Source: Bog-950 sp964631835
GTDB taxonomy: Bacteria; Bacteroidota; Bacteroidia; Chitinophagales; LD1
DNA: 64,000 nt
Direction of reading: 5' to 3'
Assembly: GCA_964631835.1 (NCBI GenBank)
Contig: CAZWAD010000008.1
Location: forward strand, 1-64,000
In this document: piece after piece, positions 1 to 8,248 of the stretch
Layout: each line of letters starts with the position of its first letter
Position numbering within the stretch: the first letter of the stretch is position 1
Made by a program: the position numbers and the translations under genes
The notes under the pieces: generated by a model
Database searches by the model: none
What the model was told of the DNA's origin: nothing
Seen by the model: only the letters and a program-made list of their open reading frames with translations

Positions 1-135
1 GTGACGGTCGCGGACGTAATATGAAATATCAAATCGTGTCTGTGACGGTCGCGGACGTAATATGAAAAATCAAATCGCGTCTGTGACGGTCGCGGACGTA
101 ATATGAAATATCAAATCGTGTCTGTGACGGTCGCG
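1..135. repeat. 41-bp tandem repeat, 3.3 copies
   Basis: Three full units lie at 1-41, 42-82 and 83-123, and a fourth stops after 12 bases at 135. Units 1 and 3 are identical and unit 2 differs at two positions. Each unit begins GTGACGGTCGCGGACGTAAT and contains GAAA and AAATCG blocks. The array probably continues upstream of the window. The blocks ACGTAAT, GAAA and AAATCGTG also occur in this order in the 21-bp array near 63.3 kb, so the 41-bp unit may be a homogenised near-dimer of that repeat; this relationship is inference. No open reading frame is supported. Confidence 0.95.
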
Positions 136-140
136 TTCTC

Positions 141-256
141 CCAAGTCTTCTGTAGGATGACTTGGAAGGTTTAATAATAAAAGGTCTCTGACCTTTTGAA
201 AGCCGGAGACTTTCATGTATAGAAAATTCGAAGTCCTCTTTCAGAAGACTTCGAAT
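141..256. repeat. row of short intergenic palindromes
   Basis: Four hairpin-forming inverted repeats follow each other: CCAAGTC/GACTTGG at 141-165, AAAAGGTC/GACCTTTT at 179-197 with a 3-nt loop, GAAAG/CTTTC at 198-214, and ATTCGAAGTC/GACTTCGAAT at 226-256. A fifth small one, AGCC-tcc-GGCT, lies near 284-294. The first and fourth share an AAGTC...GACTT core. They fill the space between the 41-bp array and the MscS gene. They resemble REP-type elements or transcript-end hairpins, but none has a convincing terminal T-run. The rest of 257-369 shows nothing further. Confidence 0.7.
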
Positions 257-369
257 AACAGGTTGGCCTATTAATAAACGTAAGCCTCCGGCTATTCTTT
301 AAACCCTGCTAATATTATTATTTTCGGTGCGGTTCATATCATTGTTTTTTACATGCTAAAACTAATGCC

Positions 370-1251
370 ATGCAGAAAGTGATTGAAATCCTGAAAAACA
401 TAAAGGGTTATCTCGATATAACCATGCTTCAAATAGGCGATATCAATATAACGCTGTGGCTGGTTTTATACACCGTTGTAAGCATCATGCTGCTGTTTTA
501 TTTATCGGCACGGTTCAAAACCCTGCTGGTAAATAAAGTTTTCGCCCGGTATATTCCCAATCAGGGTACGCGCCAGGCTATGGGCAGCATCATCCGGTAT
601 GTAATTATCTTCTTCGGGCTTATCATCATCCTGCAATCAGCCGGCATTGACCTTACTTCACTAACGGTGCTTGCCGGTGCGCTTGGAGTAGGTATCGGAT
701 TCGGATTGCAAAACATCACCAACAATTTTGTCAGCGGCATGATTATCCTCTTCGAGCGACCCATCAAAGAGGGCGACCGGATTCAGGTTGGCGGCACCCA
801 CGGCAAGGTGGTGAATATTTCTCCCCGTGCAACTACGGTGCTCACCAACGATAATATTGCCATCATTGTTCCTAATTCCGATTTCATTTCCAAAGAAGTA
901 ATTAACTGGAGCTACAACGATGATAATGTCCGGTTCAAAATTCCCGTTTCGGTAGCTTATGGAAGCGATATGAAATTGGTGAAAAAACTGCTCCTCGAAG
1001 TGGCAGAAGAGAACAACGATGTTCTGCGGCATCCCGAGCCCATGGTCAGGCTAAAAGAATTTGGTGACAACGGCATCGAAATGCAACTGGTTGCCTGGAC
1101 CCGTACCATGATGCAGGTTCAGGGAAGATTCAGGAGCGATATTAATTTCGCTATTGAAGAAAAGTTTAAAAAGAACAACATCACCATTCCTTTCCCTCAG
1201 CGCGACCTGCATCTGAAATCGGGATTTAAAGGCAAAGAAACCGGTATGTAA
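370..1251 (+). CDS. MscS-type small-conductance mechanosensitive channel
   Basis: This is a 293-residue inner-membrane channel of the MscS family, which opens under membrane tension to release solutes during hypo-osmotic shock. Hydrophobic segments lie near residues 25-45 and 70-95. The pore helix follows, with its Gly/Ala-rich pattern GALGVGIGFGLQ around residues 103-114, and then the family signature NNFVSGMIILFERPIKEGD. The soluble beta/alpha domain (VPNSDFISKEVINWS and onward) fills the C-terminal half. Length and order of parts fit a short, standard MscS protein. It is a single gene ending 35 bp from the convergent dioxygenase gene. The ATG start has no Shine-Dalgarno sequence, as is usual in this phylum. 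Confidence 0.93.
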   Translation: MQKVIEILKNIKGYLDITMLQIGDINITLWLVLYTVVSIMLLFYLSARFKTLLVNKVFARYIPNQGTRQAMGSIIRYVIIFFGLIIILQSAGIDLTSLTVLAGALGVGIGFGLQNITNNFVSGMIILFERPIKEGDRIQVGGTHGKVVNISPRATTVLTNDNIAIIVPNSDFISKEVINWSYNDDNVRFKIPVSVAYGSDMKLVKKLLLEVAEENNDVLRHPEPMVRLKEFGDNGIEMQLVAWTRTMMQVQGRFRSDINFAIEEKFKKNNITIPFPQRDLHLKSGFKGKETGM

Positions 1252-1286
1252 TGAATGCTCCGGAAAAGTTGAACAAGGTATCGGGC

Positions 1287-2276
1287 CTACTTCCCTGCGC
1301 TCATCAGTTTACTCTGCCGGAACACACCGTTTGAATTCACCACCTCCAACTGATAAGCATAGTTAGAAACCGCAATGCCGAGTTTTTCGGGGCTGATGAG
1401 GATTTGCTGCTCTCCGCTTTTCATGCCGCGTTTGGTCAGTGAAGCAACTTTTCTGCCATTCAAATCCCACAACTCAAGTTTTACATCCGATTCATTTTTC
1501 AGGGTAAAGGGGATAGCCGTTTCACCGGTGTAAGGGTTAGGGAAATTCTGCCCGAGTTTAAACTGCCCGCCAGTTTCAGGTTCTAAAGCGCCAAGACCCG
1601 TTGCCGTTCCGCTGCCCTGCACTGCTAATTCGAGAAATGAATCATAACCACCGGTTGAGGTATTGGGTGTAAGTGTGGCAAGCTGGTAAGTATATCCGTC
1701 AGCAAATACACCGTCTTGCGAAAAATTAAGCGGGTCCAGCCCCTTGGTGTAAACCGAAGCATTGGCGGCATAGATGTTATTCTTTTCGGCAAGGGGGAAA
1801 GTAAGCTGCGAAACAGCAGCATAAACAGAGCTGACATAAACCTGGAAGTGGATGTGGCAAATCCTGCCTGTGTACCAGCCCGGGAAAATGGTGATGAATT
1901 CCACCTCGCCATTTACATCAGTTATCTGATACCCGCGCAAATAAGTAAGACCGGTTTCGGTCTGATAACCGGAATACAGCCCGTCTTTATCGCAGTGCCA
2001 GATATTTACGCGAACGTTTTGCATCGGCAGGCAATTGCTCAAGCCGATAATCCGCATTTTCATGTTCAGCTGCACACCGGTTCTGGTTTCCCGTACATCC
2101 TGCCTGAAATAGAAGTTGTTGGTGGTAAGGTCAAGCGGAAACGGCCCTGCGGTTTCTGAAGGAATAAGCACACAGGCTGCAGGCGTATTCCCCTTTGCCT
2201 TGAATGGATTAAAGGAGATGAATGAAGCAGCTCCGGTGAGTCCGGTTATTTTGATAAAATCTTTTCTTTCCATCAT
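1287..2276 (-). CDS. secreted intradiol ring-cleavage dioxygenase-like protein with T9SS sorting domain
   Basis: The 329-residue product starts with a signal-like segment (ITGLTGAASFISF, residues 10-22). A central domain resembles protocatechuate 3,4-dioxygenase: the WHCDKDGLYSGY block (residues 93-104, candidate iron ligand Tyr101) and FITIFPGWYTGRICHIHF (127-144), with Tyr135, His141 and His143 matching the other non-haem Fe(III) ligands. From about residue 235 the sequence becomes a T9SS type-A sorting domain (LGQNFPNPYTGETAIPF, later LWDLNGRKV), so the enzyme is predicted to cross the outer membrane and be released or anchored outside. The family opens catechol-type rings, but this substrate is unknown. 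Two adjacent ATG codons (2276 and 2273) are possible starts. It is monocistronic. Confidence 0.88.
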   Translation of the reverse strand: MMERKDFIKITGLTGAASFISFNPFKAKGNTPAACVLIPSETAGPFPLDLTTNNFYFRQDVRETRTGVQLNMKMRIIGLSNCLPMQNVRVNIWHCDKDGLYSGYQTETGLTYLRGYQITDVNGEVEFITIFPGWYTGRICHIHFQVYVSSVYAAVSQLTFPLAEKNNIYAANASVYTKGLDPLNFSQDGVFADGYTYQLATLTPNTSTGGYDSFLELAVQGSGTATGLGALEPETGGQFKLGQNFPNPYTGETAIPFTLKNESDVKLELWDLNGRKVASLTKRGMKSGEQQILISPEKLGIAVSNYAYQLEVVNSNGVFRQSKLMSAGK

Positions 2277-2358
2277 TTATTTTTATTGCGGTGAATATAG
2301 AACAAGGTAATAGTATTTGCAGCCTTCGCATCGAAGCCTGCCTGTTCAGCAGGTTTAA

Positions 2359-2366
2359 TACATTTG
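2359..2366 (+). promoter_or_regulatory. Bacteroidota -7 box for bshC
   Basis: TACATTTG matches the phylum -7 consensus TAnnTTTG exactly and ends only 4 nt before the bshC ATG. The transcript would therefore be nearly leaderless. A CCTGC/GCAGG inverted repeat (2338-2353) lies just upstream, where the -33 box would be expected; no clear TTTG is seen there. Confidence 0.55.
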
Positions 2367-2370
2367 AGTA

Positions 2371-3951
2371 ATGATTACATTTCTTGAAGAGATTGGTTTC
2401 TCCCGTGCAGGAATTCTGCCACCGCTGGTCAACGATTACATCGGTGGGAGAGAAGCGATTTCAAGTCTGGCAAAATATCCTTTTCAATTTGCTTCATTCA
2501 AAAATGTAATAACCGATAAATCGAAAGACAACACCGAAAGAAAGCTTTTGGTAGATGTTTTAAAGTCGCAGTATGCCGGTATTCCGGTAACTCAGCATGT
2601 AGCTGATAATATTCAATCCCTTCTTTCCGATAACACCTTCACGGTTACAGCCGCTCATCAGCCCTGTTTGTTCATGGGCCCGCTGTATAACATTTACAAA
2701 ATTGCATGCACAATTAATATCTGTAATCAGTTAAAGAGTCAGTTTCCCGAAAACAACTTCGTTCCGGTATTCTGGCTCGGCAGCGAAGACCACGATGTAG
2801 AGGAACTGAATCATGCTTTTGTAAACGGCAAAAAACTGGAATGGCAAGACAGCGGGAGAGGAGCAGCAGGAAGATGGAAAACCGCATCTATGAAAAAAGC
2901 TGTTGATGAGTTGAAATCCGCGGTGGATGATTCAATCGTTGTTTCCATTCTCGAAGAAGGACTGAAGAAGTATGAAACCTTCGGCAGATTTACCCAATAT
3001 TTTGTCAATGAAATATTTAAGGAGTACGGGCTTGTGGTACTTGACCAGGACGATGCCCGGCTGAAAAAAAGATTCAGTGAAGTAATAAATGACGAAGTGC
3101 TGAACTCACGGGCTGCCCATTTGCTGAACGGCCATATCGAAGCCCTGGAGAAAAACTACAAGGTACAGGCGAAGCCCCGCGACATCAACTTCTTTTATCT
3201 CGGAGAAAATTTCCGGGAAAGAGTTGTTTTCAATGCTTCAACCAATATGTATGAAGTAATGAATACTTCTCTTTCTTTCCCGCGTCATGAAATAACTGCT
3301 GAAATCGAAACTCGCACGGAGTGTTTCAGTCCGAATGTGATTCTCCGCCCGCTTTACCAGGAAATGATTTTACCCAACCTTGCTTTTGTGGGCGGTGCCG
3401 GAGAACTCAACTACTGGCTTGAGTTGAAACCAATGTTCGATTACTACGAGGTAAATTATCCCATGTTAGTATTAAGGAACTCTGCAGTTATTATTAATTC
3501 TTCCCTGCACAAAAAAATTACTAAGCTAAATCTGAAACCTGAGGATTTCTTTGGCGATGTAGAACTGCTTATCAATAACTATGTGAAAAACATAATTCCC
3601 TCAGGTCTTGATTTAAGCGTGGAAAAGAAAAGGCTTGAAGAGCTATATAGTGCGGTTACCGTGAAAGCTGAAAAAGCAGACAGCACTTTAAAACAAAGCG
3701 TATTAGCGGAGCAACAAAAAGCCTTAAACGCTCTGGAAAACCTCGAAGGCAAAATGCTTAAAGCGGAAAAGCGCAGGAATGAAACTGCGGTTAACCAGAT
3801 GAGAGGTATTCATTCAGCATTTTTTCCTGATAATATTTTGCAGGAACGAAGGGAAAACTTTATTCCGTTTTACAGCAAAGAGTTTATTTCGGAAATGATT
3901 GAAGTTATGGATGGCTTCAGCAAATCCTTAAAAGTTTTTGTAAACGACTGA
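2371..3951 (+). CDS. bshC: bacillithiol biosynthesis cysteine-adding enzyme BshC
   Basis: BshC carries out the last step of bacillithiol synthesis, adding cysteine to glucosaminyl-malate in the cytoplasm. The 526-residue length is normal. The nucleotide-binding N-terminal half carries the family blocks TAAHQPCLFMGPLYNIYK (about residues 92-109) and VPVFWLGSEDHDVEEL (about 131-146). The C-terminal half contains the charged coiled-coil region (residues 415-480, rich in K, E, A and L) typical of BshC dimers. It is followed after 24 bp by the NAD(P)HX repair gene, so the two are probably cotranscribed from the -7 box at 2359. The other bacillithiol genes (bshA, bshB) are not in this window. Confidence 0.95.
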   Translation: MITFLEEIGFSRAGILPPLVNDYIGGREAISSLAKYPFQFASFKNVITDKSKDNTERKLLVDVLKSQYAGIPVTQHVADNIQSLLSDNTFTVTAAHQPCLFMGPLYNIYKIACTINICNQLKSQFPENNFVPVFWLGSEDHDVEELNHAFVNGKKLEWQDSGRGAAGRWKTASMKKAVDELKSAVDDSIVVSILEEGLKKYETFGRFTQYFVNEIFKEYGLVVLDQDDARLKKRFSEVINDEVLNSRAAHLLNGHIEALEKNYKVQAKPRDINFFYLGENFRERVVFNASTNMYEVMNTSLSFPRHEITAEIETRTECFSPNVILRPLYQEMILPNLAFVGGAGELNYWLELKPMFDYYEVNYPMLVLRNSAVIINSSLHKKITKLNLKPEDFFGDVELLINNYVKNIIPSGLDLSVEKKRLEELYSAVTVKAEKADSTLKQSVLAEQQKALNALENLEGKMLKAEKRRNETAVNQMRGIHSAFFPDNILQERRENFIPFYSKEFISEMIEVMDGFSKSLKVFVND

Positions 3952-3975
3952 CATAATCTCCGCAATCCTAAGAGC

Positions 3976-5493
3976 ATGAAAATCCTTTCCGCAGAGCAAA
4001 TCCGCGAACTAGACAGATACACTATCGAAAACGAACCGGTGGCATCTATTGATTTGATGGAAAGAGCCGCTTCAAAAGTTTACCAGCTTCTTTCCCGTGT
4101 AATTAAAACCAGCGAACCGGTTTATGTTTTTTGTGGCATGGGAAACAACGGTGGAGACGGGCTGGCTGTGGCGCGAATGCTCATTGAAAGCGGGTACGGT
4201 CATGTTACCGCCTATACTGTGCGCCATTCTCCCGGCACAAGCAAAGACTTTCTCATCAATGAAGACAGGCTGAAAAATATTTCTTCGGTTCACTACATCG
4301 AAACCGAAAACCAGATTCCGGCAATCCACTCAGATGCTGTTATTATAGATGCCATTTTCGGAACCGGTTTGTCGCGCCCTGTAGAAGGAATTGCTGCTTC
4401 GGTTATTCATGCCATAAACCGGTCGGGCAATACGGTTTATTCCGTTGATATTCCTTCGGGTTTATTTTGCGATAAGTCTAACGCTGAAAGCGATACGGTT
4501 ATTCACTCGGCAGCTACTTTTACTTTTCATGCACCCAAGCTTTCTTTTCTGTTTGCGGCAAACGGGAAATACGTTCCCCGGTTTGTGGTTCTTGATATTG
4601 GGCTTTCGAAAGACTATGCAGAGCAGCTTCCCTCTTCATATTATTTTGTAACCAAACAGTTTACACAATCTTTTTTCAGGAGGAGGGAGAAGTTTACGCA
4701 TAAAGGAACTTACGGTCATGCATTGATTGCTGCGGGCAGCTTTGGTAAAACCGGTGCGGCTATTCTTGCTGTAAAAGCCGCCCTCCTCAGCGGGGCAGGA
4801 CTGGTTACTTCAAACATTCCTTCGAGCGGATATGAAATTATGCAAACCTCAAACCCCGAAGCCATGGTGGAAGCAGATAAATCGGTAAATTTTCTGCGTG
4901 ACATACCCGAACTTGACAAATATTCAGCCGTAGGTGTTGGACCGGGAATCGGAACAGAAACAGAGACCCGGGAATATCTCGAAAAGTTACTGGCAGCGTG
5001 CAGCAAGCCGCTGGTTATGGATGCCGATGCTTTGAATATCATTTCTGCCAATGAGAAACTGCTTGCTTTAGTTCCTGAAAATTCCATTCTCACTCCTCAT
5101 CCCGGAGAGTTTAAGAGACTAACGGGAGAATGGAGCGATGATTCAGATAAATTGGAAAGGCAAAAAGCATTTTCGAAAAAGCATAAAGTAATTCTTGTTT
5201 TAAAAGGAGCGCACACATCAGTTTCTACTCCCGGTGGAAAGATGTATTTCAACAGTTCGGGAAATGCGGGGATGGCAAAAGGCGGAAGCGGTGATGTGCT
5301 TACCGGTGTTATTACTTCTTTGCTTGCCCAGCATTATACTCCGGAGCAAGCAGCCATACTCGGAGTTTTTGTACATGGCTTAGCCGGTGACTTTGCCCGG
5401 GATGAATCGGGGGAAACATCCATGAATGCCAGTGACATTATTCATCACCTGCCCAAAGCTTTTCAGGAACTGGAATCGGGGGCATCGGAATAA
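3976..5493 (+). CDS. nnr: bifunctional NAD(P)H-hydrate epimerase / ADP-dependent NAD(P)H-hydrate dehydratase
   Basis: This 505-residue cytoplasmic protein repairs NADHX and NADPHX, the hydrated damage products of NAD(P)H. The N-terminal YjeF_N epimerase domain (about 1-215) has the NNGGDGLAVAR binding loop and the IDAIFGTGLSRP motif. The C-terminal ribokinase-like dehydratase domain (about 225-500) has GPGIGTE, TPHPGEF and the ATP-site signature GNAGMAKGGSGDVLTG with its catalytic Asp. The fusion order is the usual bacterial one and no motif is missing. It lies 24 bp after bshC. Its 3' end overlaps the convergent Nudix gene by 31 bp. Confidence 0.95.
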   Translation: MKILSAEQIRELDRYTIENEPVASIDLMERAASKVYQLLSRVIKTSEPVYVFCGMGNNGGDGLAVARMLIESGYGHVTAYTVRHSPGTSKDFLINEDRLKNISSVHYIETENQIPAIHSDAVIIDAIFGTGLSRPVEGIAASVIHAINRSGNTVYSVDIPSGLFCDKSNAESDTVIHSAATFTFHAPKLSFLFAANGKYVPRFVVLDIGLSKDYAEQLPSSYYFVTKQFTQSFFRRREKFTHKGTYGHALIAAGSFGKTGAAILAVKAALLSGAGLVTSNIPSSGYEIMQTSNPEAMVEADKSVNFLRDIPELDKYSAVGVGPGIGTETETREYLEKLLAACSKPLVMDADALNIISANEKLLALVPENSILTPHPGEFKRLTGEWSDDSDKLERQKAFSKKHKVILVLKGAHTSVSTPGGKMYFNSSGNAGMAKGGSGDVLTGVITSLLAQHYTPEQAAILGVFVHGLAGDFARDESGETSMNASDIIHHLPKAFQELESGASE

Positions 5494-6104
5494 CCCGAAA
5501 TCAAATCCAAAATTAACGGGTAGCACTCGCTTTTGTAATTTTTCAAATCCGTCTTTTTCACCCAAAGCACTTGTTCAATATCTTCTTCGGCTTGCGGTGT
5601 CAATTTTGATTGACCCGGTTTCGCCAGCATTTCAAACCAGCTAGTTTCTTTCAGGCAATTCTCTCCCTTCAGTTTGTAGGCATGGTAAGTTAGTATCGGT
5701 TCTATGTTGGTTGTTTCAACTTTAACACCGGTTTCTTCTTCTACTTCGCGGATGGCACCATCTAAAATGTTTTCACCTTTGTCAATCTTCCCTTTTGGTA
5801 AATCCCATTTGCCTCTCCGGTAAATCAACAACAACTCACCATGTTCATTAGTTACCATTCCGCCCCCGGCAATTATCAGTTTCACCTGCTGTAAAAAGTG
5901 CGCGAACACATCAGCGGGAGAATTACATACTACCAGTATGTTTTCGTTGGTAACACCATCGAATAATTGCAAAGAGTTACTAAAAAAGGCTTCTGCGTCT
6001 TTATTTCCGGAAATAGTCTTGGTAAAAATTTCTTTGATTTGCGGGTGCTCGTCTGCCAGAAGCACGAACGAATCGTTATAATAAATTTTATACTGCAAGT
6101 TCAT
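5463..6104 (-). CDS. Nudix hydrolase
   Basis: The 213-residue product has a full Nudix box, GKIDKGENILDGAIREVEEETGV, read here in two parts: GKIDKGE and REVEEETGV. It thus hydrolyses a nucleoside-diphosphate-linked substrate in a Mg-dependent way. About 65 residues precede the Nudix fold and start MNLQYKIYYNDSFVLLAD, a pattern I associate with a Bacteroidota subgroup. I chose ATG at 6104; the frame is open to 6218 but that extension would run inside pyrE. The start codon overlaps the pyrE start codon on the other strand within one CATG. The substrate is unknown. Confidence 0.9.
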   Translation of the reverse strand: MNLQYKIYYNDSFVLLADEHPQIKEIFTKTISGNKDAEAFFSNSLQLFDGVTNENILVVCNSPADVFAHFLQQVKLIIAGGGMVTNEHGELLLIYRRGKWDLPKGKIDKGENILDGAIREVEEETGVKVETTNIEPILTYHAYKLKGENCLKETSWFEMLAKPGQSKLTPQAEEDIEQVLWVKKTDLKNYKSECYPLILDLISGYSDAPDSSS

Positions 6105-6756
6105 GATATTTAATAATGTAATAGCCCGCGAAGTTGCAGAATACCTGCTCGAAATAAAAGCCGTAGTGCTTAATGCCAAAGAACCGTTCACCTGGGCAAG
6201 CGGATTAAAGAGCCCCATTTATTGCGATAACAGGAAAACCCTTTCTTACCCCAAGGTGCGCAATTTCATCAAAACTTCTTTTGCTGATACTATTTCCGAA
6301 GAGTTTAAAACCTGCGAGGTTATTGCCGGTGTGGCTACTGCCGGTATTCCTCATGGGGTATTGGTGGCTGATGTACTGAACAAACCATTTGTGTATGTGC
6401 GCGACAAAGCCAAAGGCCACGGGCTGGAAAACCGGATAGAAGGGAAAATCAGCCGGGGGCAAAAAACCGTGGTGATTGAAGACCTTATTTCTACCGGTGG
6501 CAGCTCGCTGAAAGCAGTGGATGCCTTGCGCGCTGCCGGTGCCGATGTAATGGGGCTTGGCGCAATCTTTACCTACGGTTTTCAAAGTTCGGTTGCTGCT
6601 TTTGAAGGTGCCAAATGCAAATTCTTTACGCTTTCCGATTATCCCACCCTGCTTGATATTGCGCTTAACAATAATTATATCCATCAGGACGAGCGCGAAA
6701 CGCTGATGGACTGGTATAAAGACCCGCAGGCATGGGGTTTGCAGAAAAGCAAATAA
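6103..6756 (+). CDS. pyrE: orotate phosphoribosyltransferase
   Basis: PyrE joins orotate to PRPP to make orotidine-5'-phosphate in pyrimidine synthesis. The 217-residue protein carries the PRPP-binding motif VVIEDLISTGGSS (about residues 123-135), the loop YVRDKAKGHG, and the orotate-side block WASGLKSPIYCDNRK near residues 29-43. The N-terminus MIFNNVIAREVAEYLL fits close relatives in this phylum, which fixes the ATG at 6103. Its promoter must lie inside the divergent Nudix gene; a 7/8 match to the -7 box (TAAATTTT) is at 6082-6089. The next gene follows after 15 bp. Confidence 0.96.
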   Translation: MIFNNVIAREVAEYLLEIKAVVLNAKEPFTWASGLKSPIYCDNRKTLSYPKVRNFIKTSFADTISEEFKTCEVIAGVATAGIPHGVLVADVLNKPFVYVRDKAKGHGLENRIEGKISRGQKTVVIEDLISTGGSSLKAVDALRAAGADVMGLGAIFTYGFQSSVAAFEGAKCKFFTLSDYPTLLDIALNNNYIHQDERETLMDWYKDPQAWGLQKSK

Positions 6757-6771
6757 GAATTCTGTTTTTTT

Positions 6772-8202
6772 ATGAAAAAGAAACTTCATCTTCTTCTCAT
6801 TATTTTCTTTCTCACCGGTTCAGGTGCAGGGGTTTCAGCTCAGGTAAATAACCCGGAAAGCAAGGCCTCGCCTTTTGTACTTGATTTGAAGATATCCGGT
6901 TTCACCAACGGCTATGTTAAGCTGCTCGGTATTTTTGGTGAGCAGAATTTCGGTATTGACTCTGCCTTTGTCAACGCACAGGGGCAGGCAGCTTTCAGGT
7001 TAGATACCTCCCTGCCTGCCGGCATGTACTTTATCGCTTTTCCCGACAACTCCATCGTTCAGTTACTGTTTGACAAAACCGAGCGCGTAAGCCTGCAATT
7101 CGATAAAGCGGATGTAGTGAACACCATGGTTACCAAAGGCTCACCGGATAACGAGCTATTGTATATAAACCTGAAAACAGAATCGGGCATCAATAAGAAA
7201 ATGGATTCCGTTCAGCAGCTGCTTGGCAAAACGGAGAAAGGAAGCAAGCAATATCAGGCTTTACAAAAGGAATTGCAGAAAACGAAAGATGAGCGCAAAG
7301 CCCACATTAAATGGTTTGCCGATAATCATCCGCAAAGTTTTTTCACCAAATTCAAGCTGGCGGGGCAAAACCCCGATATTCCCAAACCGATGAAAGCCGA
7401 TGGAACGGTGGATGACCAGCTTTACGTATATAACTACCGCCATCAGTTCTGGAACGGTTTCGACTTTACTGATGAGCGCCTTTTGCGCACCCCGGTATAT
7501 TTCAACAAGCTGAAACGATACCTGCTGGAGTTAACCCCGCAAACCATTGATTCGGTAATTAAATATGCCGACCGTATTACCATGCTTTCGAAAGGCAACA
7601 GAGAACTTTTTAAATATACAGCCAACTGGATTGCCCTGCATTACAAAGAAGCCAGGATGCTGGGGCGCGAGTCGGTGTATGTGTTTATGATTGATAAGTT
7701 CTGGACTGCTGACCAGGCGTTCTGGAGTAAAGATTACGAAGTGCAGCGCCTGCGCATGCAGGCAGCGCAAATGAAGCCCAGCTTAATCGGGCAGACCGGG
7801 CACGACATTAAAAGCACCAACGAAATAGGCATACCGGTTTCGCTCTACGATATTAAAGCACCGGTTACTATTGTTTACGCCTTTTCTTACGACTGCGAAA
7901 ACTGCCTGAAGGAAACTCCAAAAATGGTAAACCTTTACCGCCAATGGCGAAACAAGGGGCTCGATTTTTTTACCATTTGCATTGATGGCGAGGAAGACAA
8001 ATGGAAAGAATACCTCAGGAAAAACAACATGACTTTCCGTAACATATTTGACCCCGAAAACAAAACCAACTTCAGGACGCATTATTACTTTGAGGTTACC
8101 CCCGGTATTTTTGTGCTCGATAAAAACCACAAAATTATTGCCACCAACGTAGGCGCTGACTCCCTGCCCGTTATTCTCGAACAGGTGTTGGGGAAGTTGT
8201 AG
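6772..8202 (+). CDS. TlpA-like thioredoxin-fold protein with DUF4369-like N-terminus
   Basis: The 476-residue protein has a signal peptide (MKKKLHLLLIIFFLTGSGAG, then VSAQ), so it acts in the periplasm or at the envelope. Residues about 30-135 form a beta-rich domain like DUF4369, common in Bacteroidota TlpA proteins. A helical middle region (about 145-340, DUF5106-like) follows, then a C-terminal thioredoxin fold with a CENC active site (near residue 373) and a cis-Pro-type VTPGIFVLD segment. The family reduces or isomerises disulfides of exported proteins; the partner is not known. It starts 15 bp after pyrE and is probably cotranscribed. Confidence 0.88.
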   Translation: MKKKLHLLLIIFFLTGSGAGVSAQVNNPESKASPFVLDLKISGFTNGYVKLLGIFGEQNFGIDSAFVNAQGQAAFRLDTSLPAGMYFIAFPDNSIVQLLFDKTERVSLQFDKADVVNTMVTKGSPDNELLYINLKTESGINKKMDSVQQLLGKTEKGSKQYQALQKELQKTKDERKAHIKWFADNHPQSFFTKFKLAGQNPDIPKPMKADGTVDDQLYVYNYRHQFWNGFDFTDERLLRTPVYFNKLKRYLLELTPQTIDSVIKYADRITMLSKGNRELFKYTANWIALHYKEARMLGRESVYVFMIDKFWTADQAFWSKDYEVQRLRMQAAQMKPSLIGQTGHDIKSTNEIGIPVSLYDIKAPVTIVYAFSYDCENCLKETPKMVNLYRQWRNKGLDFFTICIDGEEDKWKEYLRKNNMTFRNIFDPENKTNFRTHYYFEVTPGIFVLDKNHKIIATNVGADSLPVILEQVLGKL

Positions 8203-8248
8203 GGGTTTAATGGCGTTACGGGAGTCTCTGTAGGAGGATAGATTGTTG

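Noticed and set aside
1..135. CRISPR-like array
   Set aside because: The 41-bp units are contiguous and identical throughout, with no variable spacers and no cas genes.
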